Shown: positions 37,404 through 46,409 of the stretch, piece by piece
Numbering within the stretch: the first letter of the stretch is position 1
How the letters are laid out: each line of letters begins with the position of its first letter
Assembly: GCF_020685205.1 (NCBI RefSeq)
Contig: NZ_JAJERB010000003.1
Coordinates: forward strand, 62,001 to 126,000
Direction of reading: 5' to 3'
DNA: 64,000 nt
Source: Hymenobacter translucens
Lineage (GTDB): Bacteria; Bacteroidota; Bacteroidia; Cytophagales; Hymenobacteraceae
Made by a program: the position numbers and the translations under genes
Notes under the pieces: generated by a model
What the model was told of the DNA's origin: nothing
The model's input: only the letters and a program-made list of their open reading frames with translations
Database searches by the model: none

Positions 37404-39542
37404 CTACAGGTTATCGGGATTTGAGTTTGTGGGCTCCGCTACTTTAGCGGCGGCCTTCCCCTTTTTTTCCTTCACCTTTTTGGGCGGCTTACCTCCAGAC
37501 ATAGCTAGGCCACTCTGCTCTTTTTTCATCCGGCCGTCCTCCCGCATCTTCAGCGCGAACGCCCGGCCTTCCAGTATTGACCTGATTTTGGTGTTCCACA
37601 GTTCCTCCACCTTTTCGAAGTCCTTCTGCGCGTGCCAGGCGGCATCAACCTCGCGGTTTTTTTCCGCCTCGAGATACTTGGTCACCAGATTGACTTTCAC
37701 AAGTTGCTCTTCCGCCGTAGCTCCCAACTTTACTAGGTCCGCCGGTAAGACTCCGCGCATTGCCTGGCTTGTGACGGCCCCTTGCCCGAATCCTGGATAA
37801 GGCTCCTTCCCTTTGTCCAGCTTCGCCAGACCAATACTAAGCCCTTTATCGACCAACGATTTATCTGACTCACTGAAGCCTTTCGGCGGCAGCAAGACGC
37901 GGGAGGATGGGACCACTTCCTCCTCGGGCTTTTCCATCTTCCATTTTGGCGACATAAGTACTTGGCCGCCGCGTTTGGCATCAACCGCCCCAGTATCCGC
38001 GTGACGGGGCGTATCGTAGAGAATATTGGTACGGTTCCACGTGGGCGTGGCGAGGCGGTTGTGCCGATCCTCGCCCACTAAGCCATTCAAACTAATAGAA
38101 ATCGTCGGAACGCCCATGAAGGTAAACGAGTCAAGCACACCGCTACGGAAGCCGACCGCTACTTTATAGTACCCTTGCCGGTGAGCCTCCTGCATAAAGT
38201 AGGCCTCTACGTCGCGCTTCAAGGCGGCCTCACCTACATTCAGATGAGTCCAGTAGGAGCCAATGCTCCGAAATGCCTGGTATTGGGGGGCATCTGGATT
38301 ACCGCACAGAATGGCGGTAAATCCCTTTTCATTTATCATGGTAGCCAGTTCGGACAGCGCTCCGCCGGAATCCAATTCCGGATACACGGCTGACTTTTCG
38401 CCGGAATCGCGGAACATAACCAGGGCGGCATTACCCTGCTTCGCCCCGAACACCTCCGGGATCTTTACCTTAATTTCTTCCTGCAGCTCTTCCGGCACAC
38501 TGCTCATCTTGTCAGCAGTATTTTTCGGAGTGCCCTTTCCCGCCAGCACGGTAGTGGCCGCAGATTCCGATATTATACGAAAGCCATCCTCTTTTTTACT
38601 GACGTACGCGTCGGCCTGCTCAACAGGGGGCTCATCCACCGCCGGATTCCAAGCCATCGTCATTACGAGCGTACCCGCTAGCTTGCCACCCTGGCTGAGA
38701 TAGTGCACCAGGTCGTTGGGAGCAGTGCAATTATAGATCAGCACCGGCAGGGGCTGAACTGCCAGGGCAGCCCGGATGTGGTACATATCGCCCCGATGAG
38801 CAGCATCGATCAGGTAAATGGCCTCGGCACTCTCCAAGGCGGTGGGAACCCACATTTTCACTTTCTCAGCTCCGGTTACCCGCTGTACCACGGCCGCCCC
38901 ACCCGTTTGCTGCTGAACGACCGCCTGACCGGGGGCACACCGTTGGGCAGCAGCACCCTCGGGCATAGCTGCTGTCTGCGCGCGAGCTCCCATCACAGCA
39001 GCCTCGCACTCGAGGTCATGATCATCATTGAGTGCAACGGAGCCTTTCAGCTGCCGGGTGGCCCGTACCCGGCCCTGCTTTTGCTGCACCACATGCCAGG
39101 CCTCATGGGGTAGGTGCTGCTCCTGGCCCGGTGCCACGTGAATATCGGTGCCCTGCGCATAGGCATGAGCTTGCATCTGCGCCGGCCGGTCGGAGTTGTA
39201 ATGCACCCGCACGTCATCAAGCGAATGGCCGGATAGTTTTTCTACCCCAGCCTTGAGTTGGTCGGGCAGGCCGGACTTATTTACCGGCCTCGCGGCGTCT
39301 GGCTCAGCGGCCTGGCACTGAACCGGTTCGGCTACGTTGCCAGCAACTGCTGATTTATTCTTGGCCGTCCCGACCAGCATCCGGCTGCTAACCGCTTCCT
39401 GAAGCCGGCGTTGTGCTACGGCCGCCGGGCGCCGATCCATAAAAGGTATTACCTCACCAAGAGGAGTTGGCCGGTGCCCGGCAGGTTGAGCATTGGACCT
39501 GGCTTCTGACTCCAGCGGCTTCTCAGCCTGATAGTCTGTCAT
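37404..39542 (-). CDS. DUF4157 (eCIS-core metallopeptidase-like) protein with large C-terminal effector-like region
   Basis: A 712-residue protein. Residues 35-56 (MDRRPAAVAQRRLQEAV...) are the N-terminal module also present in the protein at 34220-35335. Residues about 88-195 are a DUF4157 domain: LSGHSLDDVRVHYNSD, the zinc motif HEAWH (146-150) and a downstream LECEAAVMGARA supplying the likely third ligand. After AAVVQR (216-221) comes an unrelated C-terminal region (about 225-570) with FRDSG and VGFRSGVLDSFTFMGVPTI, reminiscent of GT-B glycosyltransferase second domains, then a Lys-rich, likely disordered tail. No signal peptide. DUF4157 proteins are established as common cargo of extracellular contractile injection systems; that this one is cargo is inference. 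Confidence 0.8.
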   Translation of the reverse strand: MTDYQAEKPLESEARSNAQPAGHRPTPLGEVIPFMDRRPAAVAQRRLQEAVSSRMLVGTAKNKSAVAGNVAEPVQCQAAEPDAARPVNKSGLPDQLKAGVEKLSGHSLDDVRVHYNSDRPAQMQAHAYAQGTDIHVAPGQEQHLPHEAWHVVQQKQGRVRATRQLKGSVALNDDHDLECEAAVMGARAQTAAMPEGAAAQRCAPGQAVVQQQTGGAAVVQRVTGAEKVKMWVPTALESAEAIYLIDAAHRGDMYHIRAALAVQPLPVLIYNCTAPNDLVHYLSQGGKLAGTLVMTMAWNPAVDEPPVEQADAYVSKKEDGFRIISESAATTVLAGKGTPKNTADKMSSVPEELQEEIKVKIPEVFGAKQGNAALVMFRDSGEKSAVYPELDSGGALSELATMINEKGFTAILCGNPDAPQYQAFRSIGSYWTHLNVGEAALKRDVEAYFMQEAHRQGYYKVAVGFRSGVLDSFTFMGVPTISISLNGLVGEDRHNRLATPTWNRTNILYDTPRHADTGAVDAKRGGQVLMSPKWKMEKPEEEVVPSSRVLLPPKGFSESDKSLVDKGLSIGLAKLDKGKEPYPGFGQGAVTSQAMRGVLPADLVKLGATAEEQLVKVNLVTKYLEAEKNREVDAAWHAQKDFEKVEELWNTKIRSILEGRAFALKMREDGRMKKEQSGLAMSGGKPPKKVKEKKGKAAAKVAEPTNSNPDNL

Positions 39543-39871
39543 AATTATAATCTAAGGCAGCACGAATAACCCATAAGTAACAGGGGCTGATGCGTTGGCA
39601 TTTCCCAAAGCGGTCTAATGTAGAAATTAATACGTACACCCTTGCTGCCTGACTCCGCCCTCCGATGAAACCCCATCCAAAGAAGCCAAAGGTCTACACT
39701 ACTACGTCCGAGGAATCTTATGGCGTCAGAGTCACTAGTTGCGGAGAGTACCTGCAAATACTAACGAGGCAGGTCAAGCTCATCAATGCATTACGCGGGG
39801 TTTCGCCAACCATTGCCTGAACTTTCCCACTTGGTTGTTACTTTGTAAAGCAGGTCTATCCTGCCCCTCCC
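39543..39871. other. Intergenic region between divergent DUF4157 and DUF4159 genes
   Basis: 329 bases with no credible gene. A 70-codon minus-strand frame (39545-39757) has no family features. The 5' regions of both flanking genes must lie here; a TTACTTTG near 39838 is only a near match to the -7 consensus. Confidence 0.5.
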
Positions 39872-40531
39872 ATGCTGAAAAACCTGCTCCTTACCCTTAC
39901 CCTGCTCCTCACGCTCACCGGCGCGGGCCCGTCCTACAGCTTCAGGATTGCCAAGCTGCACTACGGCGGGGGCGGCGACTGGTATTCCAACAAAACCTCG
40001 CTGCCGAACCTGATCCGATTCTGCAACCAGACGCTTAAAACCAACATTGCCCCCGATGAAGCCGTGGTGGAGCTTGATTCCCCGGAGCTGTTCACCTACC
40101 CCTTCATTCACATGACCGGGCACGGCAACGTCTCCTTTACGGAGACCGAGGCCAAGAACCTGCGCCGCTATCTCACAGGGGGCGGGTTTCTGCACATCGA
40201 CGACAACTACGGCCTCGACAAGTTTATCCGGCCCGAGATGAAGAAGGTGTTTCCCGAGCTGGAGTTTGTGGAGCTGCCGTTCTCTCACCCTATCTACCAC
40301 CAGAAATTCAGCTTTCCGCGGGGGCTGCCCAAGGTACATGAGCACGAAGGCAAGCGGCCCCAGGGCTTCGGCTTGCTCTACAAAGGCCGGCTGGTATGCT
40401 TCTACAGCTTCGAGTGCGACCTGGGCAACGGCTGGGAAGACTTGGGCACCTACCAGGACCCGCCCGAAAAGCACGACGCGGCCCTGCGCATGGGGGCCAA
40501 CCTGGTGGCCTACGCCCTCACCCAGGACTAG
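39872..40531 (+). CDS. DUF4159 domain protein, exported
   Basis: A 219-residue protein with a short signal peptide (LLLTLTLLLTLTGAGPSYS). The DUF4159 domain is recognised by LHYGGGGDWY, PFIHMTGHGNVSF, LRRYLTGGGFLHIDDNYG and ELPFSHPIYH; the fold resembles class I glutamine amidotransferases. Members often occur near aerotolerance (BatA/MoxR) genes, but not here. Complete at both ends; function unknown. Confidence 0.85.
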   Translation: MLKNLLLTLTLLLTLTGAGPSYSFRIAKLHYGGGGDWYSNKTSLPNLIRFCNQTLKTNIAPDEAVVELDSPELFTYPFIHMTGHGNVSFTETEAKNLRRYLTGGGFLHIDDNYGLDKFIRPEMKKVFPELEFVELPFSHPIYHQKFSFPRGLPKVHEHEGKRPQGFGLLYKGRLVCFYSFECDLGNGWEDLGTYQDPPEKHDAALRMGANLVAYALTQD

Positions 40532-40537
40532 CTTTTT

Positions 40538-40686
40538 GAGCTATTAGCGGCTAGCGGCTGATCCGCCCGCTAACGAGTCGGCTCTTTGTGGTGGAGCAAC
40601 TGCCGCAGCAGCTATTCACAAGCAAACGCACATCTCCTTGATGCAAACCACTGAAGGCAAGAACGAAAGCTAACAGCTAATAGCTC
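40538..40686. repeat. Inverted pair of AGCTATTAGC-type repeats
   Basis: GAGCTATTAGC (40538-40548) and its exact complement (40676-40686), with looser similarity beyond, flank the space between the convergent DUF4159 gene and the next minus-strand gene. Confidence 0.6.
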
Positions 40687-40691
40687 CCTAA

Positions 40692-41270
40692 TTAAAAACG
40701 GCGCTGCAGAATCTCGCTCAGAATAAAGGCCGCCCGCAGGTCGGCCGGGCTCTGGAGCTGCTCCCGGATGCGGTGGTTTGTCGCGGAGCTCGATGGGGTT
40801 TGATTTTCGGCCGGCTCGAAGGGCAGGTACTTTTTGGTCGGCGGCTGGGTGGAAGCGCGGGGCAGCGTATCGGCTTGCCGGACAGGTGCCGGCTGCTGCT
40901 TTTTCGCCGACTTCCGCACGGCAGGTACCTCCATTGAGTTTATCTTGGCTCCCTGCTCCAGGCTACGGGCCCGGGTCGCCGCTTCGTGGGGCATTGCCCG
41001 GCCACCCGGGGTGTGCGCCGTATCCGGCACGGTCATGGCCGGCTCACGCGGTGCCGCCTTTTCCCTGTTCTGGGCCTGCATCTGCTTGAGCAGCTCCTCA
41101 AACGAGGTAGCCGGCAGGGGCGGCGTTTTTACCGGTGGCTGGACTTGGGTCTGCTGTTCCCATTTTTGCTTTTCCACCGCCATCTTCACTTTCTGCACCA
41201 GCCGCCAGACGAGGAAGCCGACCAGCACCAGTCCCGCGGGCAAGAGCACTTCAAGCGTATCAGCATCCAT
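40692..41270 (-). CDS. Single-helix membrane protein, unknown function
   Basis: A 192-residue protein with one N-terminal membrane helix (LLPAGLVLVGFLVWRLV, about 9-25), then a charged and Pro/Gln/Thr-rich, mostly disordered cytoplasmic part, ending in a short conserved-looking helix (SPADLRAAFILSEILQRRF). The C-terminal motif resembles tails seen in other Bacteroidota proteins of this kind, but I cannot name a family. 48 bases after the acyltransferase gene on the same strand, so likely co-transcribed. Confidence 0.7.
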   Translation of the reverse strand: MDADTLEVLLPAGLVLVGFLVWRLVQKVKMAVEKQKWEQQTQVQPPVKTPPLPATSFEELLKQMQAQNREKAAPREPAMTVPDTAHTPGGRAMPHEAATRARSLEQGAKINSMEVPAVRKSAKKQQPAPVRQADTLPRASTQPPTKKYLPFEPAENQTPSSSATNHRIREQLQSPADLRAAFILSEILQRRF

Positions 41271-41318
41271 GGCAACCGGAATTGGTGGTGAGCAGAACGA
41301 GAAACGAGCAGCCGGCGG

Positions 41319-41894
41319 CTACCGGACGCCTTTTTCGGGGAAGCGGCCAGTCTTGGTCCGGTAGAAGGCTTTGATTTCCTCCAGATCCGCCTCGTAGTTG
41401 CCGGTGGGCCAGAACACGGGGCCCACACCGGCTTCCTTGTTTTTGTAGTCGAGGTAGCCCAGCAGGATGGGCACCTTCGCGCCCACGGCCGCAAAGTAGA
41501 AGCCTTTGCGCCACTTGGGCTGGTAGCTGCGGGTGCCTTCCGGAGTAATTAGAATGACCAGCTCCTCCCGCTCGTTGAACAGCTGCACCATGCCGTCGAC
41601 CAGGCTGTTGTTGCGGCTCCGGTCAACGGCCAGGGCGCCCAACGCCTTGATTAGTCCGCCCAGAAACGGATTGTCCACCCACTCCTTCTTCACGGTGAAG
41701 CGCACATTCACATTCATCAGAAAGAAAGCTCCGCGGGCGAACATGATGTCCCAGTTGCTGGTGTGGGGCGCGGCAATCATAATGGCTTTGGGAATGCCGG
41801 GCGGCACCACGGAGGCCAGGCGCCAGCCATTCAGCCAGAACCAGAATTTAGAGGTGTAGTACCAGAAAGTAGAGGTGTGAGGAGCTTTGGGCAT
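41319..41894 (-). CDS. Lysophospholipid/1-acylglycerol-3-phosphate-type acyltransferase
   Basis: A 191-residue PlsC-superfamily acyltransferase with HTSNWD at 44-49 (the HX4D catalytic motif) and PEGTRS at 118-123 (phosphate-binding block). It is shorter than PlsC and most like the small Bacteroidota acyltransferases that may transfer fatty acyl groups to lysophospholipids or ornithine-type lipids. ATG at 41894. Part of a minus-strand stretch with other lipid genes. Confidence 0.87.
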   Translation of the reverse strand: MPKAPHTSTFWYYTSKFWFWLNGWRLASVVPPGIPKAIMIAAPHTSNWDIMFARGAFFLMNVNVRFTVKKEWVDNPFLGGLIKALGALAVDRSRNNSLVDGMVQLFNEREELVILITPEGTRSYQPKWRKGFYFAAVGAKVPILLGYLDYKNKEAGVGPVFWPTGNYEADLEEIKAFYRTKTGRFPEKGVR

Positions 41895-41998
41895 AGTACG
41901 CGTACGGCAATCAGCCGCAAAGAATGGCTGACCGGGTTAAAACTAGGGATTTTTCGCCGTTACCACCGGCAGCAGCCTAAACCCGCCGGGGTAGTAGG

Positions 41999-42772
41999 TC
42001 AGGCCATCAGCTGCTGGCGCAGGGCCGGGAGCCGGGTGAGCGTATGCGCGTAGCCGATGTCGAACAGCTCGTTTGCCCGGCGCAGGTCGGTGACCTTGAA
42101 ATGACGCAGCTCCGGCGGCTCCACCACGAAGTGGCACCTGGCCAGCCGGGGCAGCGTGTTCATCAGAATGGCCAGGTAGGCGGTTCGCTCACTTATTTCC
42201 CGCAGCGACGTCAGCGGCAGCTCATTCGTAAACGGGTTGCAGTGCACGCCGACGGTGAGCAGGTGCGAGCGGTCGAGCAGCGGCTCCACGGGCAGGTTGT
42301 TCATCACGCCGCCGTCCACGAGCAGCCGGCCCTCATACTCCACCGGCCGGCACAGCACCGGCACAGTGGTGGTGCCCAGCAGGGGCGGAATCAGCAGGCC
42401 CCGCTCGTAATACAGGGTTTCGCCTGCACCCAGGTCGGTCACGGCCAGCGTCAGCGGCACGGCCAGCTCAGCGAAGGTGCGGTCCGGGCCGAGGTAGTGC
42501 GCGTACAGCTTCTGCAGCTGCTCCAACTGCAGCACGCCCCGGCTGAACGAAGGCCGCACCAGCCGCAGAAAGCGGGTATCGGCCAGCAGCCCCAGCACTT
42601 CGCGGGGCGCAAAGCCCGCGGCGTGGAAGGCAGCGGCAATGGCCCCGGAGCTGACCCCGGTTACGTGCCCGATGGGCAACCCACTCTCAAGCAGCGCCTG
42701 CAGTACCCCCAGGTGGGCGATACCGCGGGCACCGCCGCCTGAAAAACAAACTCCCAGCTGCCGCTCCGCCAT
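41999..42772 (-). CDS. Patatin-like phospholipase
   Basis: A 257-residue patatin-type lipid acyl hydrolase with the oxyanion-hole motif SGGGARG (11-17), the nucleophile elbow GVSSG (Ser41) and the dyad Asp in LLVDGGVMNN (Asp153). No signal peptide, so intracellular or type-specific membrane association. Nine bases downstream of the MBL gene, suggesting one transcript. Confidence 0.9.
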   Translation of the reverse strand: MAERQLGVCFSGGGARGIAHLGVLQALLESGLPIGHVTGVSSGAIAAAFHAAGFAPREVLGLLADTRFLRLVRPSFSRGVLQLEQLQKLYAHYLGPDRTFAELAVPLTLAVTDLGAGETLYYERGLLIPPLLGTTTVPVLCRPVEYEGRLLVDGGVMNNLPVEPLLDRSHLLTVGVHCNPFTNELPLTSLREISERTAYLAILMNTLPRLARCHFVVEPPELRHFKVTDLRRANELFDIGYAHTLTRLPALRQQLMA

Positions 42773-42781
42773 CAGTCTGAA

Positions 42782-43624
42782 TTACAGCTCCTCCAGCCGG
42801 AACGTCTGGGCCAGCCGCACGCCTTTCTCGGTGTGCTCTACCGTGCAGCAGGCGGCCTGCGGGTCGTGCTCCAGCAGCAGCACCCAGTTCTCGTCGGCCG
42901 CCCGGCGCAACACCGCTTCTTTCTCGCTCATGGTTACGAGCGGGCGCATGTCGTAGCTCATCACGTAGGGCAGCGGAATATGGCCGGTCGAGGGCAGCAG
43001 GTCGGCCATGAAGGCCAGGGTCCGGCCTTTGTAGTCGAGCACCGGCACCATCATCTTCTCGGTATGGCCGTCGGCAAAGATGATTTCGCGAAACTGCGGC
43101 AAGGCCGGTGCCTCCCCGGGCCGCACAAACTGCAGATGCCCGCTTTCCTGGATGGGCAGGATGTTTTCCTTCAGGAAAGAGGCTTTTTCGCGCGGATTCG
43201 GCTGCACGGCCCAGTCCCAGTGCGCCTCGTTCGACCAGTACGTGGCCTTGGGGAAAGCCAGCTCCAGCTTACCGCTGCCGGTTCGCACCACCGAGCCCCC
43301 GCAGTGGTCGAAGTGCAGATGGGTCAGGAAAACGTCGGTGATATCGGCGGAGGTAAAGCCCTTCTGGCGCAGGGAGTTTTCGAGTGTGTCGTCGCCATGT
43401 AGGTAAAAGTGCCCGCGAAATTTCTCGTCCTGCTTGTCCCCGATGCCGTTATCGACCAGAATCAGCCGGTTGCCGTCTTCAATGAGCAGGCAGCGCATGG
43501 CCCAGGTGCACATGTTATTGGCATCCGGCAGGTTCAGCTTCTGCCACATGCTCTTGGGCACCACGCCGAACATGGCCCCGCCATCCAGCTTGAACAGCCC
43601 GGTATCAATCGAGTGAAGGTTCAT
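42782..43624 (-). CDS. MBL-fold metallo-hydrolase
   Basis: A 280-residue metallo-beta-lactamase-fold protein with THLHFDHCGG (metal-binding HxHxDH at 102-107) and a downstream FMADLLPSTGHIPLPY region holding further His/Asp ligands. It resembles the AHL-lactonase/YtnP-like branch, but the substrate cannot be called. Preceded by the repeat-rich 97-base gap after accA and followed nine bases later by the patatin gene. Confidence 0.88.
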   Translation of the reverse strand: MNLHSIDTGLFKLDGGAMFGVVPKSMWQKLNLPDANNMCTWAMRCLLIEDGNRLILVDNGIGDKQDEKFRGHFYLHGDDTLENSLRQKGFTSADITDVFLTHLHFDHCGGSVVRTGSGKLELAFPKATYWSNEAHWDWAVQPNPREKASFLKENILPIQESGHLQFVRPGEAPALPQFREIIFADGHTEKMMVPVLDYKGRTLAFMADLLPSTGHIPLPYVMSYDMRPLVTMSEKEAVLRRAADENWVLLLEHDPQAACCTVEHTEKGVRLAQTFRLEEL

Positions 43625-43628
43625 TTTC

Positions 43629-43715
43629 TTAGCTGTTAGCTACTAGCTGTTGGCTGTCAGCTTCTTTCTGATAAAATTTTAAGCTATCAGCTAATGACCA
43701 AAAGCTAACAGCTAA
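43629..43715. repeat. Imperfect 35-base inverted repeat of TTAGCTGTTAGCT units
   Basis: Arms 43629-43663 and 43681-43715 read TTAGCTGTTAGCT at the outer ends in opposite orientation, filling the gap between accA and the MBL gene. Related to the pair at 40538-40686. Confidence 0.7.
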
Positions 43716-43720
43716 TTAAA

Positions 43721-44668
43721 TTATTCGACGACTACGCCCATCGCGGAGAACTTGTCGATCCGCTGGCTGATGCGCTCCTCCGCCGAGAGGGCGTCCAGCT
43801 CGTCGAGGGTGCGCAGCAGGGTTTTCTTGAGAGTGGTAATCATCTTGCCCGGGTCGGTGTGGGCGCCGCCCAGGGGCTCCTTCACGATGCCGTCGACCAG
43901 CTTGGCCTGCAGCATGTCGGTAGCGGTGAGCTTAAGAGCTTCGGCGGCCTGCTCCTTATAGTCCCAGGAGCGCCACAGAATGCTCGAACACGACTCCGGC
44001 GAAATCACCGAGTACCACGTGTTTTCCAGCATCATCACCCGGTCGCCGATGGCAATGCCCAGCGCGCCACCGGAAGCTCCTTCGCCGATGATAATGCAGA
44101 TAACCGGCACCTTTAGCAGAAACATCTCCTTGAGGTTGCGGGCAATGGCCTCGCCCTGCCCCCGCTCCTCGGCTTCCAGCCCGGGAAAGGCGCCGGGGGT
44201 ATCAATCAGGGTAATGATGGGCTTGTTGAACTTCTCGGCCAGCTTCATCAGGCGCAACGCCTTGCGGTAGCCCTCGGGGTTGGGCATCCCGAACCGGCGC
44301 ATCTGCCGCTGCTTGGTGTTGCGGCCCTTCTGCTGGCCGATAAACATCACGGTGCGGCCGCCCAGGTCGGCAAACCCACCCACCATGGCTTTGTCATCGG
44401 CCACGGTCCGGTCGCCGTGCAGCTCGATGAACTTGGTGGCCATGCCATCAATGTAGTCGAGGGTATAGGGGCGGTCCGGGTGACGGGAAAGCTGCACGCG
44501 CTGCCAGCGGGTCAGGTTGGCGTAAGTCTCTTTCTTGAGAGTCTTAATCTTCGCCTCCAGAGCTGCTACGGCCTCCGACACGTCCACCTGGCTGTCGTGC
44601 GCCAGCTGCTGCATCTGACGGAGTTTTTCTTCGAGGGCGGCGATGGGTTGTTCGAAATCGAGGAGCAT
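43721..44668 (-). CDS. accA: Acetyl-CoA carboxylase carboxyltransferase subunit alpha
   Basis: A 315-residue AccA, which with AccD transfers carboxyl from biotin to acetyl-CoA for fatty-acid synthesis. Blocks: [42 protein letters not shown] and [16 protein letters not shown]. Full length compared with the usual 317-320. ATG at 44668. accD is not in the window. It precedes a run of lipid-related genes on the same strand. Confidence 0.96.
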   Translation of the reverse strand: MLLDFEQPIAALEEKLRQMQQLAHDSQVDVSEAVAALEAKIKTLKKETYANLTRWQRVQLSRHPDRPYTLDYIDGMATKFIELHGDRTVADDKAMVGGFADLGGRTVMFIGQQKGRNTKQRQMRRFGMPNPEGYRKALRLMKLAEKFNKPIITLIDTPGAFPGLEAEERGQGEAIARNLKEMFLLKVPVICIIIGEGASGGALGIAIGDRVMMLENTWYSVISPESCSSILWRSWDYKEQAAEALKLTATDMLQAKLVDGIVKEPLGGAHTDPGKMITTLKKTLLRTLDELDALSAEERISQRIDKFSAMGVVVE

Positions 44669-44842
44669 TGCCTGTTCTGAAATGCGTCTGAGTGGGAGAA
44701 AGTGCGAATAGCAAAGGTAATCGAAACCGCTCCACGCCCTACCCCGGGGGCTTTTTTCTCAGGGCGCGAAAAATAATGTCGCTGAGAAACAGCCATCAAC
44801 GGCTGAAAAAGCCCAAATCAGCGAAAAAAAGCTAGCCACCCC

Positions 44843-44874
44843 TTGCACGTTCTCTGCCCTTGCCCTTACCTTTG
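44843..44874 (+). promoter_or_regulatory. Promoter of tRNA-Asp
   Basis: TTG (44843-44845), a 21-base spacer and TACCTTTG (44867-44874), matching both halves of the Bacteroidota housekeeping promoter, 45 bases before the tRNA. Confidence 0.75.
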
Positions 44875-44919
44875 CATCACTTTAACGGAAAAACAAACGG
44901 TTTTCCACTCGAAGTAAAC

Positions 44920-44993
44920 GGTTCGGTAGTTCAGTTGGTTAGAATGCCGCCCTGTCACGGCGGAGGTCGCGGGTTCGAGTCCCGTCCGGACCG
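44920..44993 (+). tRNA. tRNA-Asp (anticodon GTC)
   Basis: 74 bases. The acceptor arm GGTTCGG pairs with CCGGACC with one G-T pair, the anticodon loop is CTGTCAC (GTC) and the T-arm contains GGTTCGAGTCC. CCA is not encoded; a terminator follows. Confidence 0.97.
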
Positions 44994-45005
44994 CAGCAAT
45001 GCAGA

Positions 45006-45040
45006 AAAAAGGCCCCTCAGTTTATCTGAGGGGCCTTTTT
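45006..45040 (+). terminator. Terminator of tRNA-Asp
   Basis: 15-bp perfect stem (AAAAAGGCCCCTCAG, 45006-45020, and complement 45026-45040) ending in a T-run. Confidence 0.9.
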
Positions 45041-45108
45041 CGTTTATCCGGTACAACATTGAATCCCTTACCTAGCGTCGCTCCGGGAAACCGTAATGTC
45101 AGCCTCAC

Positions 45109-45813
45109 TCAGCACTGCTGCTCGCTTAGGAACTGCTGCAGGTCCAGAAGACGGCGCTCTACCTGCGCCAGCAGATCGGCAGGAACGGGAATCTGAACGC
45201 CGTGCCGGGTAAAGAGGTAGCGGACAAGTGCAGTCAGCTCCCGCAGCTCTTCCTGGAGCTGTGCACGCACCCGCTCCCACCGCTCCGCTCCGGCGTGCGA
45301 CTGGGCGAAGCAGACGTGGCGGGCGGCAATTGCCTGACTGATCAGGGCAGCGAGGTTGTCGAGCATCTGCTGCTCATCCGCGCTGAACGTGCGGGGCTGG
45401 CGGTCAATGATGCAGAGGGTGCCGAGGGGGCGCTGATCGGGCAGTCGCAGCAGGGCGCCGGCGTAGAAGCGCAGTTCGTTGGCTTCAGCCGCCCGGACGG
45501 CTTCGGGACTCAGGTTGCTGGTTTCAAGGGCCAGATCATGGTAAACCACCGCCCGGGACTTCTCGATGGCAGTAGAGCACAGGGCCTCAACGCGGGGCTG
45601 ACGGTCATTGCCGGCCATGCCATGATTGGCCGGGTAATACACTTCCTCTTCCTCCACGACGGCAATCAGGGAGATGGGCAGACTAAAGACCTGGGCAGTA
45701 AGCGCCACGAACTCATCAAAGAGCGGCTCGATGAGGGTTGGCAGTATATCGTGGGCGCGCAAACTGCGCAGCCGCTCCAATTCGTCGTCGGGCAACAGGG
45801 AAGCAGAAGTCAT
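45109..45813 (-). CDS. GAF-domain protein
   Basis: A 234-residue soluble protein. A GAF domain spans about residues 20-170 (with RFYAGALLRLPDQRPLGTLCIID, typical of the domain), then a helical segment (about 175-230). There is no kinase or cyclase output domain, so it may sense a small ligand or act as a partner of a histidine kinase. Start at ATG 45813; the upstream extension looks like non-coding sequence. Ligand unknown. Confidence 0.85.
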   Translation of the reverse strand: MTSASLLPDDELERLRSLRAHDILPTLIEPLFDEFVALTAQVFSLPISLIAVVEEEEVYYPANHGMAGNDRQPRVEALCSTAIEKSRAVVYHDLALETSNLSPEAVRAAEANELRFYAGALLRLPDQRPLGTLCIIDRQPRTFSADEQQMLDNLAALISQAIAARHVCFAQSHAGAERWERVRAQLQEELRELTALVRYLFTRHGVQIPVPADLLAQVERRLLDLQQFLSEQQC

Positions 45814-46070
45814 GAGCAAGACAGTACAGCGGATGTAACCTAGAAAGCAGAGCCGATCAGCAGGCGCATGCCTTCCGTTTTTACATTTGCTAACGTAACG
45901 GCGGAAAACTCGTCGGTAAATTAACAACCCTGTCGAATCCGTTTGCCAGCCTTTACCAGACCAGCCATTTTAAAAACAGCCGCGGCCTCCCCGGTAACAG
46001 TACCCCCACCGTCTTTTACTGCCTTATTTCGACCCGGGGAAGGCCAGGCTAAGCCCCGCCGGATACTGCG

Positions 46071-46334
46071 TTGAGCAGATACGTAGCATTTTTAGTAGGT
46101 TTGGTGCTCGTCAACCCAGCTACTTTGACTATGCTGCTTGCTATTCTGCTGCCCGGTATCTCTATGATTCTTAATGGCCACATCCTGAAGGGCATCGTGT
46201 GTGGAATCCTGCACCTGACACTTATCGGGTGGATTCCAGCCGCTATCTGGGCTGTAGCGTCCCACAGCCAGGACCTGGCCGAAAAGCGCCACCGCGAAAC
46301 CCTGCAGGTGCTACGGCAACAGGGCCGCGCATAG
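46071..46334 (+). CDS. Pmp3/YqaE-like small membrane protein
   Basis: An 87-residue protein with two membrane helices (about 16-34 and 42-62) and the family shape LAILLPGISMILNG-GWIPAAIWAV; a charged C-terminal tail of about 20 residues (EKRHRETLQVLRQQ). Pmp3-family peptides affect membrane potential and stress tolerance in other organisms. The start codon is TTG at 46071 by frame and helix placement. Confidence 0.75.
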   Translation: MSRYVAFLVGLVLVNPATLTMLLAILLPGISMILNGHILKGIVCGILHLTLIGWIPAAIWAVASHSQDLAEKRHRETLQVLRQQGRA

Positions 46335-46409
46335 CATCCACGCCCACCAAGGCGAGCCAGTCTTAGCGGGCCTGCATCACCGGCAGACGAATTACCGTAT
46401 GGGCAAAAC

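Noticed and set aside
39545..39757. 70-codon minus-strand frame upstream of the DUF4157 gene
   Set aside because: No start context or homology signs; overlaps the likely promoter of that gene.
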